Shown here in pieces: positions 16,758-24,616 of a stretch of DNA of 64,000 bases. The stretch is from Clostridia bacterium (lineage in GTDB: Bacteria; Bacillota; Clostridia; Oscillospirales; Acutalibacteraceae). The notes beneath the pieces are model-generated. The model worked only from the letters and a program-made list of their open reading frames with translations. It was not told the DNA's origin and did no database searches. How positions within the stretch are numbered: position 1 is the first letter of the stretch; each line of letters begins with the position of its first letter. The stretch is from contig JAFWYB010000056.1 in the NCBI GenBank assembly GCA_017517865.1, positions 1-64,000 on the forward strand, given 5' to 3'. Made by a program: the position numbers and the translations under genes.

Positions 16758-17762
16758 TTATTCTAACAGCTCTTTTACTTTTTGCGCTCTTAAAATATCC
16801 CGCTGATTCTGAGTCAGCTTTTTGTTTTCCGCAACGCTTAAGGATGCGGGCTGAAGCTCGATCGCCGCCGCTGTGAGTCTGTCGCAGGGTACGTCAATAA
16901 TGCCCTCGCAGGCACCGACGCTGACAAAGGAAATAAGACTCATCAGCTCCTGAGAGGTCAGCTTATAGGCTGAACGCAGAATTCCCCAGGAACGGTAGAT
17001 TTTATCTATGAAATCCTCGTCCTTTACAAGAAGGGCACGGGCCTGCTTTTCCTGAGTGACTATCTGCATAGCAATGGACGAGAGATTCTGCAGTGCGGCT
17101 GCCTCGCTGATGCCGAGGGTAACCTGATTGCTCAGCTGATAAATATTTCCCGCACCGTCACCGCCTTCATTGAAGGAGCCTCTGAGGGTGAGGCCGAGCT
17201 TTGCAACAGTTGCCGAAAGTCGGCGCATAGCTCCCTTTCTGCTGAGAGCGGGCAGGTGCATAAGCACCGATGCGCGCATACCTGTGCCGAGGTTAGTGGG
17301 GCACTGTGTAAGGTATCCTATAGGCTCCTTATAAGCGTAGTTGAGCTTTTTTTCGAGTACGTTGTCTATTTTATCTGCCTTTTCATAAGCCTCGCTCAGA
17401 GCAAGACCGGGAAAGATTACCTGAATTCTTACATGGTCCTCCTCGCAAAGCATAATGCTTACATCCTCGTTTTCTGAAAGAAGAAGTGCTCTGCCGTCTC
17501 TTTCATAGGCAAACTCGGGACTGATAAGGTGCTTTTCGGCAAGCGAAACAGCCTCTGTGGGCGTAAGTGCGGACATATCAGTATAAGTAAGTGTATCGTC
17601 AACGTAATCTGCGATGGCCTCCTTGACCGCAAGACAGACCTGCTCCTTATCCTTGATTCCGAGCCTTACGGGGAAGGGGAAATCTGCCGAGTTTCTTGCA
17701 AGACGCACCCTTGTGCTGAGCACGATGCCGCTTTCGTTGCCTGTGCCTTTATACCATGACAT
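16758..17762 (-). CDS. mcsB: Protein arginine kinase McsB
   Basis: The protein has 334 residues and a guanido-kinase fold. The signatures are SGIVLSTRVRLARNSADFPF near the N-terminus, the catalytic-Cys region YLTQCPTNLGTGMRASVL, and LRGSFNEGGDGAGNIYQLSN. It phosphorylates arginines on damaged proteins, and on CtsR, to target them to ClpCP. It starts 1 bp after mcsA, so the two are translationally coupled. McsA, its activator, is present. Confidence 0.95.
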   Translation of the reverse strand: MSWYKGTGNESGIVLSTRVRLARNSADFPFPVRLGIKDKEQVCLAVKEAIADYVDDTLTYTDMSALTPTEAVSLAEKHLISPEFAYERDGRALLLSENEDVSIMLCEEDHVRIQVIFPGLALSEAYEKADKIDNVLEKKLNYAYKEPIGYLTQCPTNLGTGMRASVLMHLPALSRKGAMRRLSATVAKLGLTLRGSFNEGGDGAGNIYQLSNQVTLGISEAAALQNLSSIAMQIVTQEKQARALLVKDEDFIDKIYRSWGILRSAYKLTSQELMSLISFVSVGACEGIIDVPCDRLTAAAIELQPASLSVAENKKLTQNQRDILRAQKVKELLE

Positions 17763-17763
17763 A

Positions 17764-18276
17764 TCAGTTTTCTCCTTTCATTTTTTTAATTTCGTCTCTG
17801 ATTATTGCCGCTCTCTCGAAATTCTGCTGAGCAACGGCACTCTCCATATCCTTCTGAAGATCTGCAATTTTTTCCTCTAAGGTTTTTTCTTTTATTTCGG
17901 GCTTTTCACTCTTATTTTCGGGTATCTTGCCCGCGTGTCTGGCTTTGCCGTGAATTCTCTGAATTGAGGGCAGAAGCTTCTGATAGAACTTATCGTAGCA
18001 ATGAGCACAGCCAACACTGCCGCTTTTTATAATGTCGTCGAAGCAGCAGCCGCATTTTTCACAGCGATCGAGCCTGCTTTCACCGAGGGCAAAGGCACTG
18101 TCGCCGAAAAAGCCCGAGAAAATATCCGGCAGGTTTAGTGAGAAATCATCAAAGAAGTTGCCTACGCCAAGGTCCTGAGCGCAGCTCTGGCAAAGGTGGC
18201 TTTCGGTTGCTTCACCGTTTATTACTCGCTTGATATGTGTTGTTGCTTCTTTTTTCTTACAGTTCTGACATAACAT
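17764..18276 (-). CDS. mcsA: McsA, activator of protein arginine kinase
   Basis: The protein has 170 residues. It has several Cys pairs for zinc (CQNCKKKEATTH, CQSCAQ, CEKCGCCF, CAHC), then a Pro/Lys linker, then a C-terminal UVR domain (QQNFERAAIIRDEIKKM). In the known system it binds and activates McsB and helps control CtsR. It lies between ctsR and mcsB in the usual order. Confidence 0.93.
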   Translation of the reverse strand: MLCQNCKKKEATTHIKRVINGEATESHLCQSCAQDLGVGNFFDDFSLNLPDIFSGFFGDSAFALGESRLDRCEKCGCCFDDIIKSGSVGCAHCYDKFYQKLLPSIQRIHGKARHAGKIPENKSEKPEIKEKTLEEKIADLQKDMESAVAQQNFERAAIIRDEIKKMKGEN

Positions 18277-18353
18277 AGTAATACCTCCGTTTAATTAGTA
18301 TTTTTCATTTGAATTTCAGTAAATCCTTATTATAAGAAAGCTGTTTTTTTAGC

Positions 18354-18806
18354 TTAGTTTTTAGCGACGGTCAACAGCATTTTTTTGAAAATTGCCGCTC
18401 TTACAATATCCTCAAAGGGTGAGGGGAGTACTCTGAAATTGCTTTCTGAGGTTGCGGCAAGAATGAGAGCCGCCTGAGCTTCGTTGAGCAGTCCGTGATG
18501 AAGCAGATTCGCAAGGTGGCTTTTTACAGAGTTTTCACTCATTTCATCACCTACGGAGTTTACCACCTTCATAAGCAACGTGTCCTTGTCATAGCTGACC
18601 CTTACAATTCTTATACATCCGCCACCGCCTCTGCGGCTTTCAACGAGGAAGCCTCTTTCGGGGGTAAATCTTGAAGACAGCACGTAATTTATCTGGCTGG
18701 GGACACAGCCCAGATCCTGAGCTAAAATATTGCGCTGAAACTCAACCTCATCCTTTTCGCTCAGCATATCGGTTATCATTTGCGCTATTGCGTTTGAAAG
18801 ATTCAA
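18354..18806 (-). CDS. ctsR: CtsR, repressor of class III heat-shock genes
   Basis: The protein has 150 residues. The N-terminal winged-helix region ends in ESRRGGGGCIRIVRV, the glycine-rich beta-wing that senses heat in CtsR. The C-terminal dimerisation part is complete. It is the first gene of the operon, and two CtsR boxes flank its promoter, which implies autoregulation. The start is supported by AAGGATGTGAG just upstream. Confidence 0.95.
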   Translation of the reverse strand: MNLSNAIAQMITDMLSEKDEVEFQRNILAQDLGCVPSQINYVLSSRFTPERGFLVESRRGGGGCIRIVRVSYDKDTLLMKVVNSVGDEMSENSVKSHLANLLHHGLLNEAQAALILAATSESNFRVLPSPFEDIVRAAIFKKMLLTVAKN

Positions 18807-18832
18807 GAGCTCACATCCTTTCTTTTTTTGAC

Positions 18833-18849
18833 TTTGACTATCTTTGACT
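18833..18849 (-). promoter_or_regulatory. CtsR box 2 (promoter-proximal)
   Basis: On the minus strand this reads AGTCAAA-GAT-AGTCAAA, an exact fit to the CtsR heptad direct repeat RGTCAAA-N3-RGTCAAA. It lies just downstream of the -10 and 27 bp before the ctsR start, so it would block transcription initiation or clearance. Confidence 0.85.
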
Positions 18850-18851
18850 TT

Positions 18852-18879
18852 ATTATAGCTGAAAACTGTGAAAGTTCAA
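18852..18879 (-). promoter_or_regulatory. ctsR operon promoter
   Basis: On the minus strand this is TTGAAC (18879-18874), a 16-bp spacer, then TATAAT (18857-18852). It is bracketed by two CtsR boxes. Confidence 0.8.
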
Positions 18880-18880
18880 A

Positions 18881-18897
18881 GGTCAAAAAAGGTCAAA
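18881..18897 (+). promoter_or_regulatory. CtsR box 1
   Basis: GGTCAAA-AAA-GGTCAAA, a perfect CtsR operator, abuts the -35 of the ctsR promoter. It is in the opposite orientation to box 2. Confidence 0.9.
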
Positions 18898-18925
18898 ATA
18901 AGATAATATATGCCGAATTTTTAAT

Positions 18926-19099
18926 TCAGCTCAGGTTTTCTTTGCTTTCCTTTGATTTCTGAGCTTTTTCTGAAAAATTCAATCTGTCGTTATGCTCAGC
19001 AGTTTTTGACCTTTCATCACAATCAGGTAAAGGTGAGCAAGAGTCTGAAAAAGCCTTGAGCTCGGGGTTGTTAATAAAAAAATTAGTCGGAAGAGACAT
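18926..19099 (-). CDS. Small hypothetical protein, 57 residues
   Basis: The start at 19099 (MSLPTNFFINNPELKAF) follows AAAGGATGG at good spacing. Upstream in-frame starts lack a ribosome site and run over the miniprotein gene on the other strand. The C-terminal half is hydrophilic and Lys/Ser/Glu-rich, with no membrane segment and two cysteines (DSCSPLPDC). I do not recognise a family. It lies just upstream of the ctsR control region in the same direction. Confidence 0.5.
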   Translation of the reverse strand: MSLPTNFFINNPELKAFSDSCSPLPDCDERSKTAEHNDRLNFSEKAQKSKESKENLS

Positions 19100-19214
19100 A
19101 GCAGACCATCCTTTCAATATAATTTTACTCACCTTTACTTTTTTATATTCAAAGCAGTAACACACTTTAAGCTTCAACGTATAATGATGATGAAAGAGGA
19201 AAGGAGGTAAGACA

Positions 19215-19370
19215 ATGGCTTGTAACAACGGTTTATTCGGCGGTAACTGCTGCTCATGGATCATCATCCTTTTAATCTTATCCATGTGCTGCGGCGGTGA
19301 AGGCGGTCTCTTCGGTGGCAACGGTAACAACGGTTGCGGTTGCGGCTGTCACGACAACTGCGGTTGCTGA
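19215..19370 (+). CDS. Cys/Gly-rich membrane miniprotein, 51 residues
   Basis: This ORF opens with an ATG 6 bp after a near-perfect AAAGGAGGTAAG. The protein begins MACNNGLFGGNCC, has one short hydrophobic stretch (SWIIILLILSMCC), and ends in glycine, asparagine and eight cysteines (GCGCGCHDNCGC). A strong terminator follows within 10 bp, so it is a complete monocistronic unit. It resembles the high-cysteine small proteins of Clostridia (annotated chorion-class or spore-coat-like), whose role is not established. A TATAAT at 19180 may be its -10. Confidence 0.75.
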   Translation: MACNNGLFGGNCCSWIIILLILSMCCGGEGGLFGGNGNNGCGCGCHDNCGC

Positions 19371-19375
19371 CAATG

Positions 19376-19414
19376 AAAAAGAAGTCTGTCGGTTTTTCCG
19401 GCAGACTTCTTTTT
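19376..19414 (+). terminator. Intrinsic terminator after the Cys-rich miniprotein
   Basis: AAAAGAAGTCTGTCGG pairs with CCGGCAGACTTC, followed by TTTTTT. It lies between convergent genes and may act in both directions. Confidence 0.88.
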
Positions 19415-19423
19415 GCTATAAGG

Positions 19424-20338
19424 TTAATTCTGAGCCTTTTTTCTTCTTTTTGCTCTCAGGTTTTCCCAGAGTGAAAAGGTCAGCACAAGCACGGTAAGTA
19501 TTATAAAAAGCAGGGCTCCGTCGGTGAGGCCTGCGGCTTCAATTACTCTTAATATACACTGAAAGGCATATATGGGAAAGCTAAGAGAGCCCAGCCAATT
19601 GAGAAAGCTGTTACTGAATTTTACACCGTTGGCAAAATAAAGCAGAGCGGGGTAAATCAGAACCGCAAGAAGGTAGATTTCCGCATTGCTTTTTTCTGAT
19701 TTTGATATTACATAAAGACCGCACAGTGCAACGGGCAGAAAGCATAAAAGGTTAAGCAGCGACGAGCCTTTTTCATGGGTTATACCGGCCTTTTTTATTT
19801 TTACGGGAGGAATAGCGCAGGCGAGTATACCGAGAGGCATCATAGCTATTGATCTGAAGCCGCCGCCGGGCCATCTGAGAATAAGCACTGCGGCACTTGC
19901 TGCGGCTATGAGCGAATAAAAGAGAATATCCTTTTTTATGTATTTTCTCAGAAGAAAGAAAAGAGTAACAGCTATAAAAAGGTCTCTTATATACCACATA
20001 TAACCGAAAAGGAAATTGATTGAAAAATCAAAGCCCAGAGAATAAATAAGCACAAAGACCTCACTTATGAGAAAGGGGACTGCAATAGCCTTGAAGCGGT
20101 GCAGGAGAAAGGCTTTAAGACCTTCCTTCAAGGGCAAGGAAATATATTTTTTCATTGAGCGGATAAGAAAAAATCCGGTAAGCACAAAGAAAAATTCTAC
20201 TGCAAGGTCACCGCCTGAAAAACGGTCGTTTTTAAAGGGTACATAGCTGTGGAAATATAGCACCCACAATGCAAATAAAAAGCGCATAAATTCAATCAGA
20301 GCGTTTTTACCGCTTGTAATCAGAGTATCTGTATTCAT
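19424..20338 (-). CDS. Membrane acyltransferase (acyltransferase-3 family)
   Basis: The ATG at 20338 is preferred over a TTG 3 bp upstream; GGGGAGG sits 6 bp before it. The protein has 304 residues with about ten hydrophobic segments. The N-terminal FMRFLFALWVLYFHSYVPF carries the R and H expected in family members, followed by LAVEFFFVLTGFFLIRS. This family O-acetylates cell-surface polysaccharides, peptidoglycan or lipids. The target is unknown. It lies next to a polysaccharide deacetylase, which fits an envelope-modification role. Confidence 0.85.
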   Translation of the reverse strand: MNTDTLITSGKNALIEFMRFLFALWVLYFHSYVPFKNDRFSGGDLAVEFFFVLTGFFLIRSMKKYISLPLKEGLKAFLLHRFKAIAVPFLISEVFVLIYSLGFDFSINFLFGYMWYIRDLFIAVTLFFLLRKYIKKDILFYSLIAAASAAVLILRWPGGGFRSIAMMPLGILACAIPPVKIKKAGITHEKGSSLLNLLCFLPVALCGLYVISKSEKSNAEIYLLAVLIYPALLYFANGVKFSNSFLNWLGSLSFPIYAFQCILRVIEAAGLTDGALLFIILTVLVLTFSLWENLRAKRRKKAQN

Positions 20339-20396
20339 CAAATACCTCCCCTCAGGATTTGCAAATTATAGCATATTCCCGAGGGGATTTCAAGAC

Positions 20397-21443
20397 TCAG
20401 CCTGACTGAGTTTTTGCAAGGTCCTCAAGGCTTCTGAAAACGTAGCCCTGTTCTCTTGCTTTGTCAATAATTTCACCGAGTGCAGCGGCGTTATCCTTTG
20501 AGACGGAGTGAAGAAGAATAATTGCACCGTCGTGAAGACGGGACATCACCTTTTCAATTGCATAATCCTTGCCGCGTACCGTTTCAGTGTTCCAATCGTC
20601 GTAAGCCACCGACCAGAAAACACTCATATAGCCCAGAGAAGCAACAAGGTCAAGGGCGCTTTCATTATATTCGCCCGCGGGGAAGCGAAAAAACCTTGCA
20701 CAGTAGCCGAAATTTTCTCTGAGATAGTTTTCCGTTGATTCAATTTCCCGTACCATTTGTTCGCGGCTTATTTCGGCAAAGGAGGGGTGCGTGGTTGAGT
20801 GGTTTCCTACAATATGGCCCTCCTTTATCATACGTGTGATAAGCTCAGGTTCAGCCTTTATATGGTCAAGGGTACAGAAAAAGGCGGCAGGTGCCTTCTT
20901 GCTGCTGAGGGTATCGAGTATGCTTGCAGTCAGATTCTCATATTCGTAGCCGCAGTCAAAGGTAAGGTAAATGGCTTTTTCATCGCTTACCGTATCGAGG
21001 GTTACGGCATAATATTTGTCAAAGTTTTTCTGAAAATCCACCACCGTATGATGAGGCTCACCGCCGGAGGCGGGGCCGTGAGAGTGAGATTGCTTTGCGG
21101 TAGAAAGCTTTTTACCTTCGGAAGCGGTATAACTCATTTTCATAAGCGGCGTAAGCCCCGTGCTCAGAGGGCCGCCTGAGTCGCCCTTAACCACCATGCT
21201 GTTGAAGTCTATGGGATAGTTTTCAGTGTTTTCGTCGCTCAGCTCGGTTGAAGAGCTTATTCTGGGTGTAAGCTCGGTAGGGTCGGGGGTCTGAGAGGGG
21301 AAAGACGGGGAAGAGGAGCTGCTCCCGTTGCTTTCGCTCAGCGTGTTGTCGGGTACGGGCTGAGCCTCACCGCTGTTGTTTGTGCAGGCGGTAAGTGTAA
21401 AGATAAATATAAGCGAAAGAATTAAGCAAAGTATTTTTTTCAT
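20397..21443 (-). CDS. PdaA-type polysaccharide deacetylase lipoprotein
   Basis: The protein has 348 residues. A signal peptide with lipobox LTAC (Cys20) precedes a Ser/Pro-rich linker to about residue 75. The NodB domain begins AIYLTFDCGYE (catalytic and metal Asp) with HSTTHPSF as the metal His pair. VSRLHDGAIILLH near the end supplies the second catalytic His motif. The FDCGYE variant is typical of PdaA, which makes muramic delta-lactam in spore cortex, but other peptidoglycan deacetylases share it. AGGAGGCAACT precedes the start. Confidence 0.85.
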   Translation of the reverse strand: MKKILCLILSLIFIFTLTACTNNSGEAQPVPDNTLSESNGSSSSSPSFPSQTPDPTELTPRISSSTELSDENTENYPIDFNSMVVKGDSGGPLSTGLTPLMKMSYTASEGKKLSTAKQSHSHGPASGGEPHHTVVDFQKNFDKYYAVTLDTVSDEKAIYLTFDCGYEYENLTASILDTLSSKKAPAAFFCTLDHIKAEPELITRMIKEGHIVGNHSTTHPSFAEISREQMVREIESTENYLRENFGYCARFFRFPAGEYNESALDLVASLGYMSVFWSVAYDDWNTETVRGKDYAIEKVMSRLHDGAIILLHSVSKDNAAALGEIIDKAREQGYVFRSLEDLAKTQSG

Positions 21444-21503
21444 ATAGTTGCCTCCTTAAGAAGTGCACATAAAACCTATGTATCGGTGATTTCTCACCGA
21501 TTT

Positions 21504-21674
21504 TTACCTGAACATATAACGCATATCGCCCATAATGCCTTCAACGGTTTTCATAGCCTTGTCTGCCTTTTTCTTAAGGGCACGCTTGTTCATTTTACCG
21601 CCGGATAAAAGGGCTGCCGCACCGCCTGCCGCAAGACCTATACCAATACCTGCCGCAATATCCTTACCGTTCAT
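21504..21674 (-). CDS. Small Gly/Ala-rich protein, 56 residues
   Basis: The start at 21674 follows AAGGAGG by 9 bp. The sequence opens MNGKDIAAGIGIGLAAGGAAALLSGG, a GxxxG-rich hydrophobic stretch, and continues with a basic segment (KMNKRALKKKADKAMK) ending VEGIMGDMRYMFR. It looks like a short membrane-associated protein of the YtxH-like kind, but I cannot assign a family. The ribosome site and clean composition make it credible. Confidence 0.6.
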   Translation of the reverse strand: MNGKDIAAGIGIGLAAGGAAALLSGGKMNKRALKKKADKAMKTVEGIMGDMRYMFR

Positions 21675-21833
21675 TGCTGATGTTCCTCCTTGTTGTTTTT
21701 TTCCGAAGCACTTCGGAGCAAAAATAGTTTTTTACAAAAAGAAGACAGTAAACAAGGAACTTTTTTGTAATAGCTGTTTATTTTTCCGCAATTAAATGAT
21801 ATAATGAAAAAAATATAAAACGGGAGCAATAAG

Positions 21834-22331
21834 ATGTCAAAGCTTAATATAGTTCTCGTTGAGCCGCAGATTCCTCAAAATACGGGTAATATAGCAAGAA
21901 CCTGCGCTGCAACGGGAGCGTCACTTCATCTGATACGCCCTATGGGCTTTACGGTTGACGATAAAAAATTAAAAAGAGCAGGCCTTGATTACTGGTATCT
22001 GCTTGATATTACTTATTATGACGGACTTGAGGATTTTTACTCAAAGCATCCCGACGGTAATTTTTTCTATCTGACAACAAAAGGTAAAAAAATATATTCA
22101 GACGCGTCCTTCCCCGAAAACACCTATCTGTTTTTCGGCAGAGAGGATGCCGGGCTTCCCGAAGCACTGCTCAAGGAAAACCCGGAAACATCACTCAGGG
22201 TGCCGATGATAAGCGAGGCAAGAAGCCTCAATCTTTCCAATACGGTAGCTTTGGTTACCTACGAGGTGCTCAGACAGTGGGGCTTCCCCGAGCTTCTGTG
22301 TGAGGGCAAGCTGACAAAATTTGTATGGTAA
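21834..22331 (+). CDS. trmL: tRNA (cytidine/uridine-34 2'-O)-methyltransferase TrmL
   Basis: The protein has 165 residues, a stand-alone SPOUT domain. The three family motifs are present: NTGNIARTCAATGASLHLI at the N-terminus, FGREDAGLPE near residue 102, and the knot motif MISEARSLNLSNTVALVTYE near the end. It methylates the wobble ribose of leucine tRNAs using SAM. A TATAAT at 21800-21805 with a weak TTTATT 17 bp before it is the likely promoter. Confidence 0.93.
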   Translation: MSKLNIVLVEPQIPQNTGNIARTCAATGASLHLIRPMGFTVDDKKLKRAGLDYWYLLDITYYDGLEDFYSKHPDGNFFYLTTKGKKIYSDASFPENTYLFFGREDAGLPEALLKENPETSLRVPMISEARSLNLSNTVALVTYEVLRQWGFPELLCEGKLTKFVW

Positions 22332-22351
22332 AAGGTAAAAAGGAGTAAGCT

Positions 22352-22816
22352 ATGAAAAAGAATTTTACCTCTGAAGAAATCAAAAAAAGCCACGCCACCA
22401 ATGTCAAGGCGTCGGGCAGCCTTTATCTTCTTGCGGGCGTGCTGTGCCTTGTTTATATAGTGAGGTACTTTATTACTCAAAACTTTAATTTTTATTTCAC
22501 TCTGGCCGTACCCGACATGCTTCTGAAGCTCGGTGACAGCGGAGAAATGGGTAAGGTGCTTTCGGTTTTGCTTGCGGCAGCCTTTATGCTCGTATATTTT
22601 ATTATCGGTATTGCCGTTGTAAAAAAGCCGAAGCTTTTTCCGATTATGACTGTTACCTATCTTCTTGATACGGTATGTCTGTTTTTCTGTGATTTTATAC
22701 TTTGGCAAAGACCTCAGTCAACGGATTTTCTTATTGATATAATCTGTCATATTTGGGTTCTTCTTTTTCTTGTAGTAGGTATGAGATCACAGAGGGTGAT
22801 AGATAAAGAAAATTGA
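22352..22816 (+). CDS. Hypothetical four-helix membrane protein
   Basis: The protein has 154 residues and is preceded by AAGGAGTAAGCT, 20 bp after trmL, so it is co-transcribed with it. The N-terminal 20 residues are polar (MKKNFTSEEIKKSHATNVKA). Four hydrophobic segments follow, the last leading to a short basic tail. No motif points to a function. Transcription ends at the large hairpin at 22818. Confidence 0.75.
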   Translation: MKKNFTSEEIKKSHATNVKASGSLYLLAGVLCLVYIVRYFITQNFNFYFTLAVPDMLLKLGDSGEMGKVLSVLLAAAFMLVYFIIGIAVVKKPKLFPIMTVTYLLDTVCLFFCDFILWQRPQSTDFLIDIICHIWVLLFLVVGMRSQRVIDKEN

Positions 22817-22817
22817 T

Positions 22818-22973
22818 CAAGAAGGGGGAGAAACACTTTCGCCGACACCCCATAAAGAAATACTTCCTTATGGGGTGTCGGCGTTCTCCACCTTCTTTGT
22901 TTTTTCTGAAAAATGTCTGCACCTGCGGAATATATACTGACTGCTGAAAAGGGGCTGTATTTTTTACAGCCCC
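22818..22973. repeat. Inverted-repeat element 3 and terminator between convergent genes
   Basis: A long hairpin (AAGAAGG..GGAGA / TCTCC..CCTTCTT outside, with GCCGACACCCCATAA / TTATGGGGTGTCGGC at 22841-22882 inside) is followed by a second dyad, GGGGCTGTA...TACAGCCCC, at 22951-22973 with T-rich flanks. About 30 bp of the first hairpin match the start of element 1 (from about 1386), and the GGGGCTGTA dyad matches the termini of elements 1 and 2. It separates the genes ending at 22816 and 22976 and should terminate both. Confidence 0.75.
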
Positions 22974-22975
22974 TT

Positions 22976-23983
22976 TTATTCATCTATTGCCTTGCCGGCA
23001 TAAGCATTGAGCTCCGGCCCCGCGGTGTTGCCGCTGAGATATTCATAATACCCCTGAGAACCTACCATTACGGCATTGTCGCCGCACAGAGAAAGCTCGG
23101 GAAGATAAAGCTTAAAGCCTTTGGCTTTACACATTTGTGTGAGTGCCTCTCTCAATACGGAGTTTGCCGAAACACCGCCGGCAACTGCAAGAGTGGTATA
23201 GCCGAATTCCTCCATTGCCTTGAGCGTGTTTTTACAAAGGCAGTCCGAAACAGCCTTCTGAAAGGAGGCGCCGAGGTCCGCTTTATTGATTTCCACACCC
23301 TTCTGCTCAGCGTTGTGAAGGATGTTGATAACCGAGGTTTTAAGCCCAGAGAAGCTGAAATCATAGGGCGAGTTTTCAACCTTGGGTGTGGGGAATTTAT
23401 AGGCACTGCTGTCACCGTCCTTTGCAAGACGGTCCATATTAAGTCCGCCCGGGTAGGGAATGCCCATTGTACGTGCTGCCTTGTCAAGCGCCTCGCCTGC
23501 CGCATCATCGCGGGTTCTGCCTATTATTCTGAAATCTGTATAATCCCTTACCTCAACCATAGCAGTGTTGCCGCCGCTGACAACAAGGCAGAAGAAGGGA
23601 GGTCTGAGCTCACTGTGGGTTATGTAGTTTGCGGCTATATGTGAGCGCAGATGATGAACGGGTATAAGGGGGAGCTTTTTTGAATACGCAAGGCTTTTTG
23701 CATAGTTCACGCCAACAAGCAGTGCACCTATAAGTCCCGGTGCATAGGTTACGGCAACGGCATCTATTCCGTCGAGAGTGAGAGAAGCGTCGCTCAGAGC
23801 CTTTTCAACAACACCGCTTATTGCCTCAGCGTGGCGTCGTGAGGCTATCTCAGGCACTACGCCGCCGTAAATCTTATGCTCCTCAACCTGGGAGGCAACC
23901 ACGTTTGAAAGTACCTTTCTGCCGTCTTCAACAACTGCAGCTGCTGTTTCGTCGCAGGAGGATTCTATAGCTAAAATTTTCAT
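22976..23983 (-). CDS. tsaD: tRNA threonylcarbamoyladenosine synthase subunit TsaD
   Basis: The protein has 335 residues. LAIESSCDETAAAVVEDGR starts the ASKHA fold. HHLRSHIAANYI carries metal-binding His residues, and LVVSGGNTAMVEV and AVAGGVSANSVLRE are nucleotide-site motifs. It transfers the threonylcarbamoyl group to A37 of ANN-decoding tRNAs together with TsaB and TsaE, which are not in the window. It starts 4 bp after rimI. Confidence 0.96.
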   Translation of the reverse strand: MKILAIESSCDETAAAVVEDGRKVLSNVVASQVEEHKIYGGVVPEIASRRHAEAISGVVEKALSDASLTLDGIDAVAVTYAPGLIGALLVGVNYAKSLAYSKKLPLIPVHHLRSHIAANYITHSELRPPFFCLVVSGGNTAMVEVRDYTDFRIIGRTRDDAAGEALDKAARTMGIPYPGGLNMDRLAKDGDSSAYKFPTPKVENSPYDFSFSGLKTSVINILHNAEQKGVEINKADLGASFQKAVSDCLCKNTLKAMEEFGYTTLAVAGGVSANSVLREALTQMCKAKGFKLYLPELSLCGDNAVMVGSQGYYEYLSGNTAGPELNAYAGKAIDE

Positions 23984-23987
23984 AATA

Positions 23988-24425
23988 TCACCTTAAATTT
24001 TTTGTCATTATAAGTCCGTTTTCACTGGGGCGGGAGTAGAAGTTCTTTCTTTCACCGACCTTTACAAAGCCGAGCCCCTCATAAAGAGAGATTGCCGCAA
24101 GGTTACTTACCCTAACCTCAAGGCTGATAAAGCTGCAGCCCTCGTCAGCCGCTGTTTTTATGCAGTGGCTTACAAGTGCTTTGCCTATACCTCTTCTGCG
24201 AAAGGCTTCAAAAACGGCTACGTTTGCAATATAGCATTCATCAAGGATGATGTGCATTCCCATATATCCTGCAAGGCTGTTTTCTTCCTCACAGACAAAA
24301 AAGCGTGCTTCTGCTTTGGTCAGCTCTGCTGAAAGTCCGTCCTCACTCCAGGGCTCGGAAAAGCATTCACCTTCAAGAACAGCTACAGCTGAAATATGCT
24401 TTTTTTCCATCGGCAGGATATTCAC
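23988..24425 (-). CDS. rimI: RimI-type GNAT N-acetyltransferase
   Basis: The protein has 145 residues. It starts at a GTG (24425) with AAAGGAG 8 bp upstream; an ATG 15 bp inside is the alternative. The GNAT acetyl-CoA loop is RRRGIGKALVSH, followed by LEVRVSNLAAISLYEGLGFVKVGERKNFY, the pattern of ribosomal-protein-alanine acetyltransferases. It is paired with tsaD as in most Firmicutes. Confidence 0.9.
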   Translation of the reverse strand: MNILPMEKKHISAVAVLEGECFSEPWSEDGLSAELTKAEARFFVCEEENSLAGYMGMHIILDECYIANVAVFEAFRRRGIGKALVSHCIKTAADEGCSFISLEVRVSNLAAISLYEGLGFVKVGERKNFYSRPSENGLIMTKNLR

Positions 24426-24447
24426 GGCACTGCTCCTTTCTTTTTAC

Positions 24448-24463
24448 TATACTATATAGTATA
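24448..24463. promoter_or_regulatory. Perfect 16-bp palindrome upstream of rimI-tsaD
   Basis: TATACTATATAGTATA reads the same on both strands and lies 23 bp before the rimI start, in the promoter region. It may be an operator or simply a symmetric AT-rich -10 region. Confidence 0.4.
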
Positions 24464-24616
24464 TTTTTTTTTGATAAAAGTAAATAACATTTTCAATTTT
24501 ATGTAAAAACTTTACCGATGATTTCCAATTAAATTTTATATTATTCCAAAACAGAAAAATACACGGTACTGATATGTTGTATAATAAATTATCCGTAAAA
24601 ACAGGAGGAAAAAACT

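Noticed and set aside
22913-23644. 243-residue plus-strand ORF opposite tsaD
   Set aside because: Antisense shadow of tsaD with no family resemblance.
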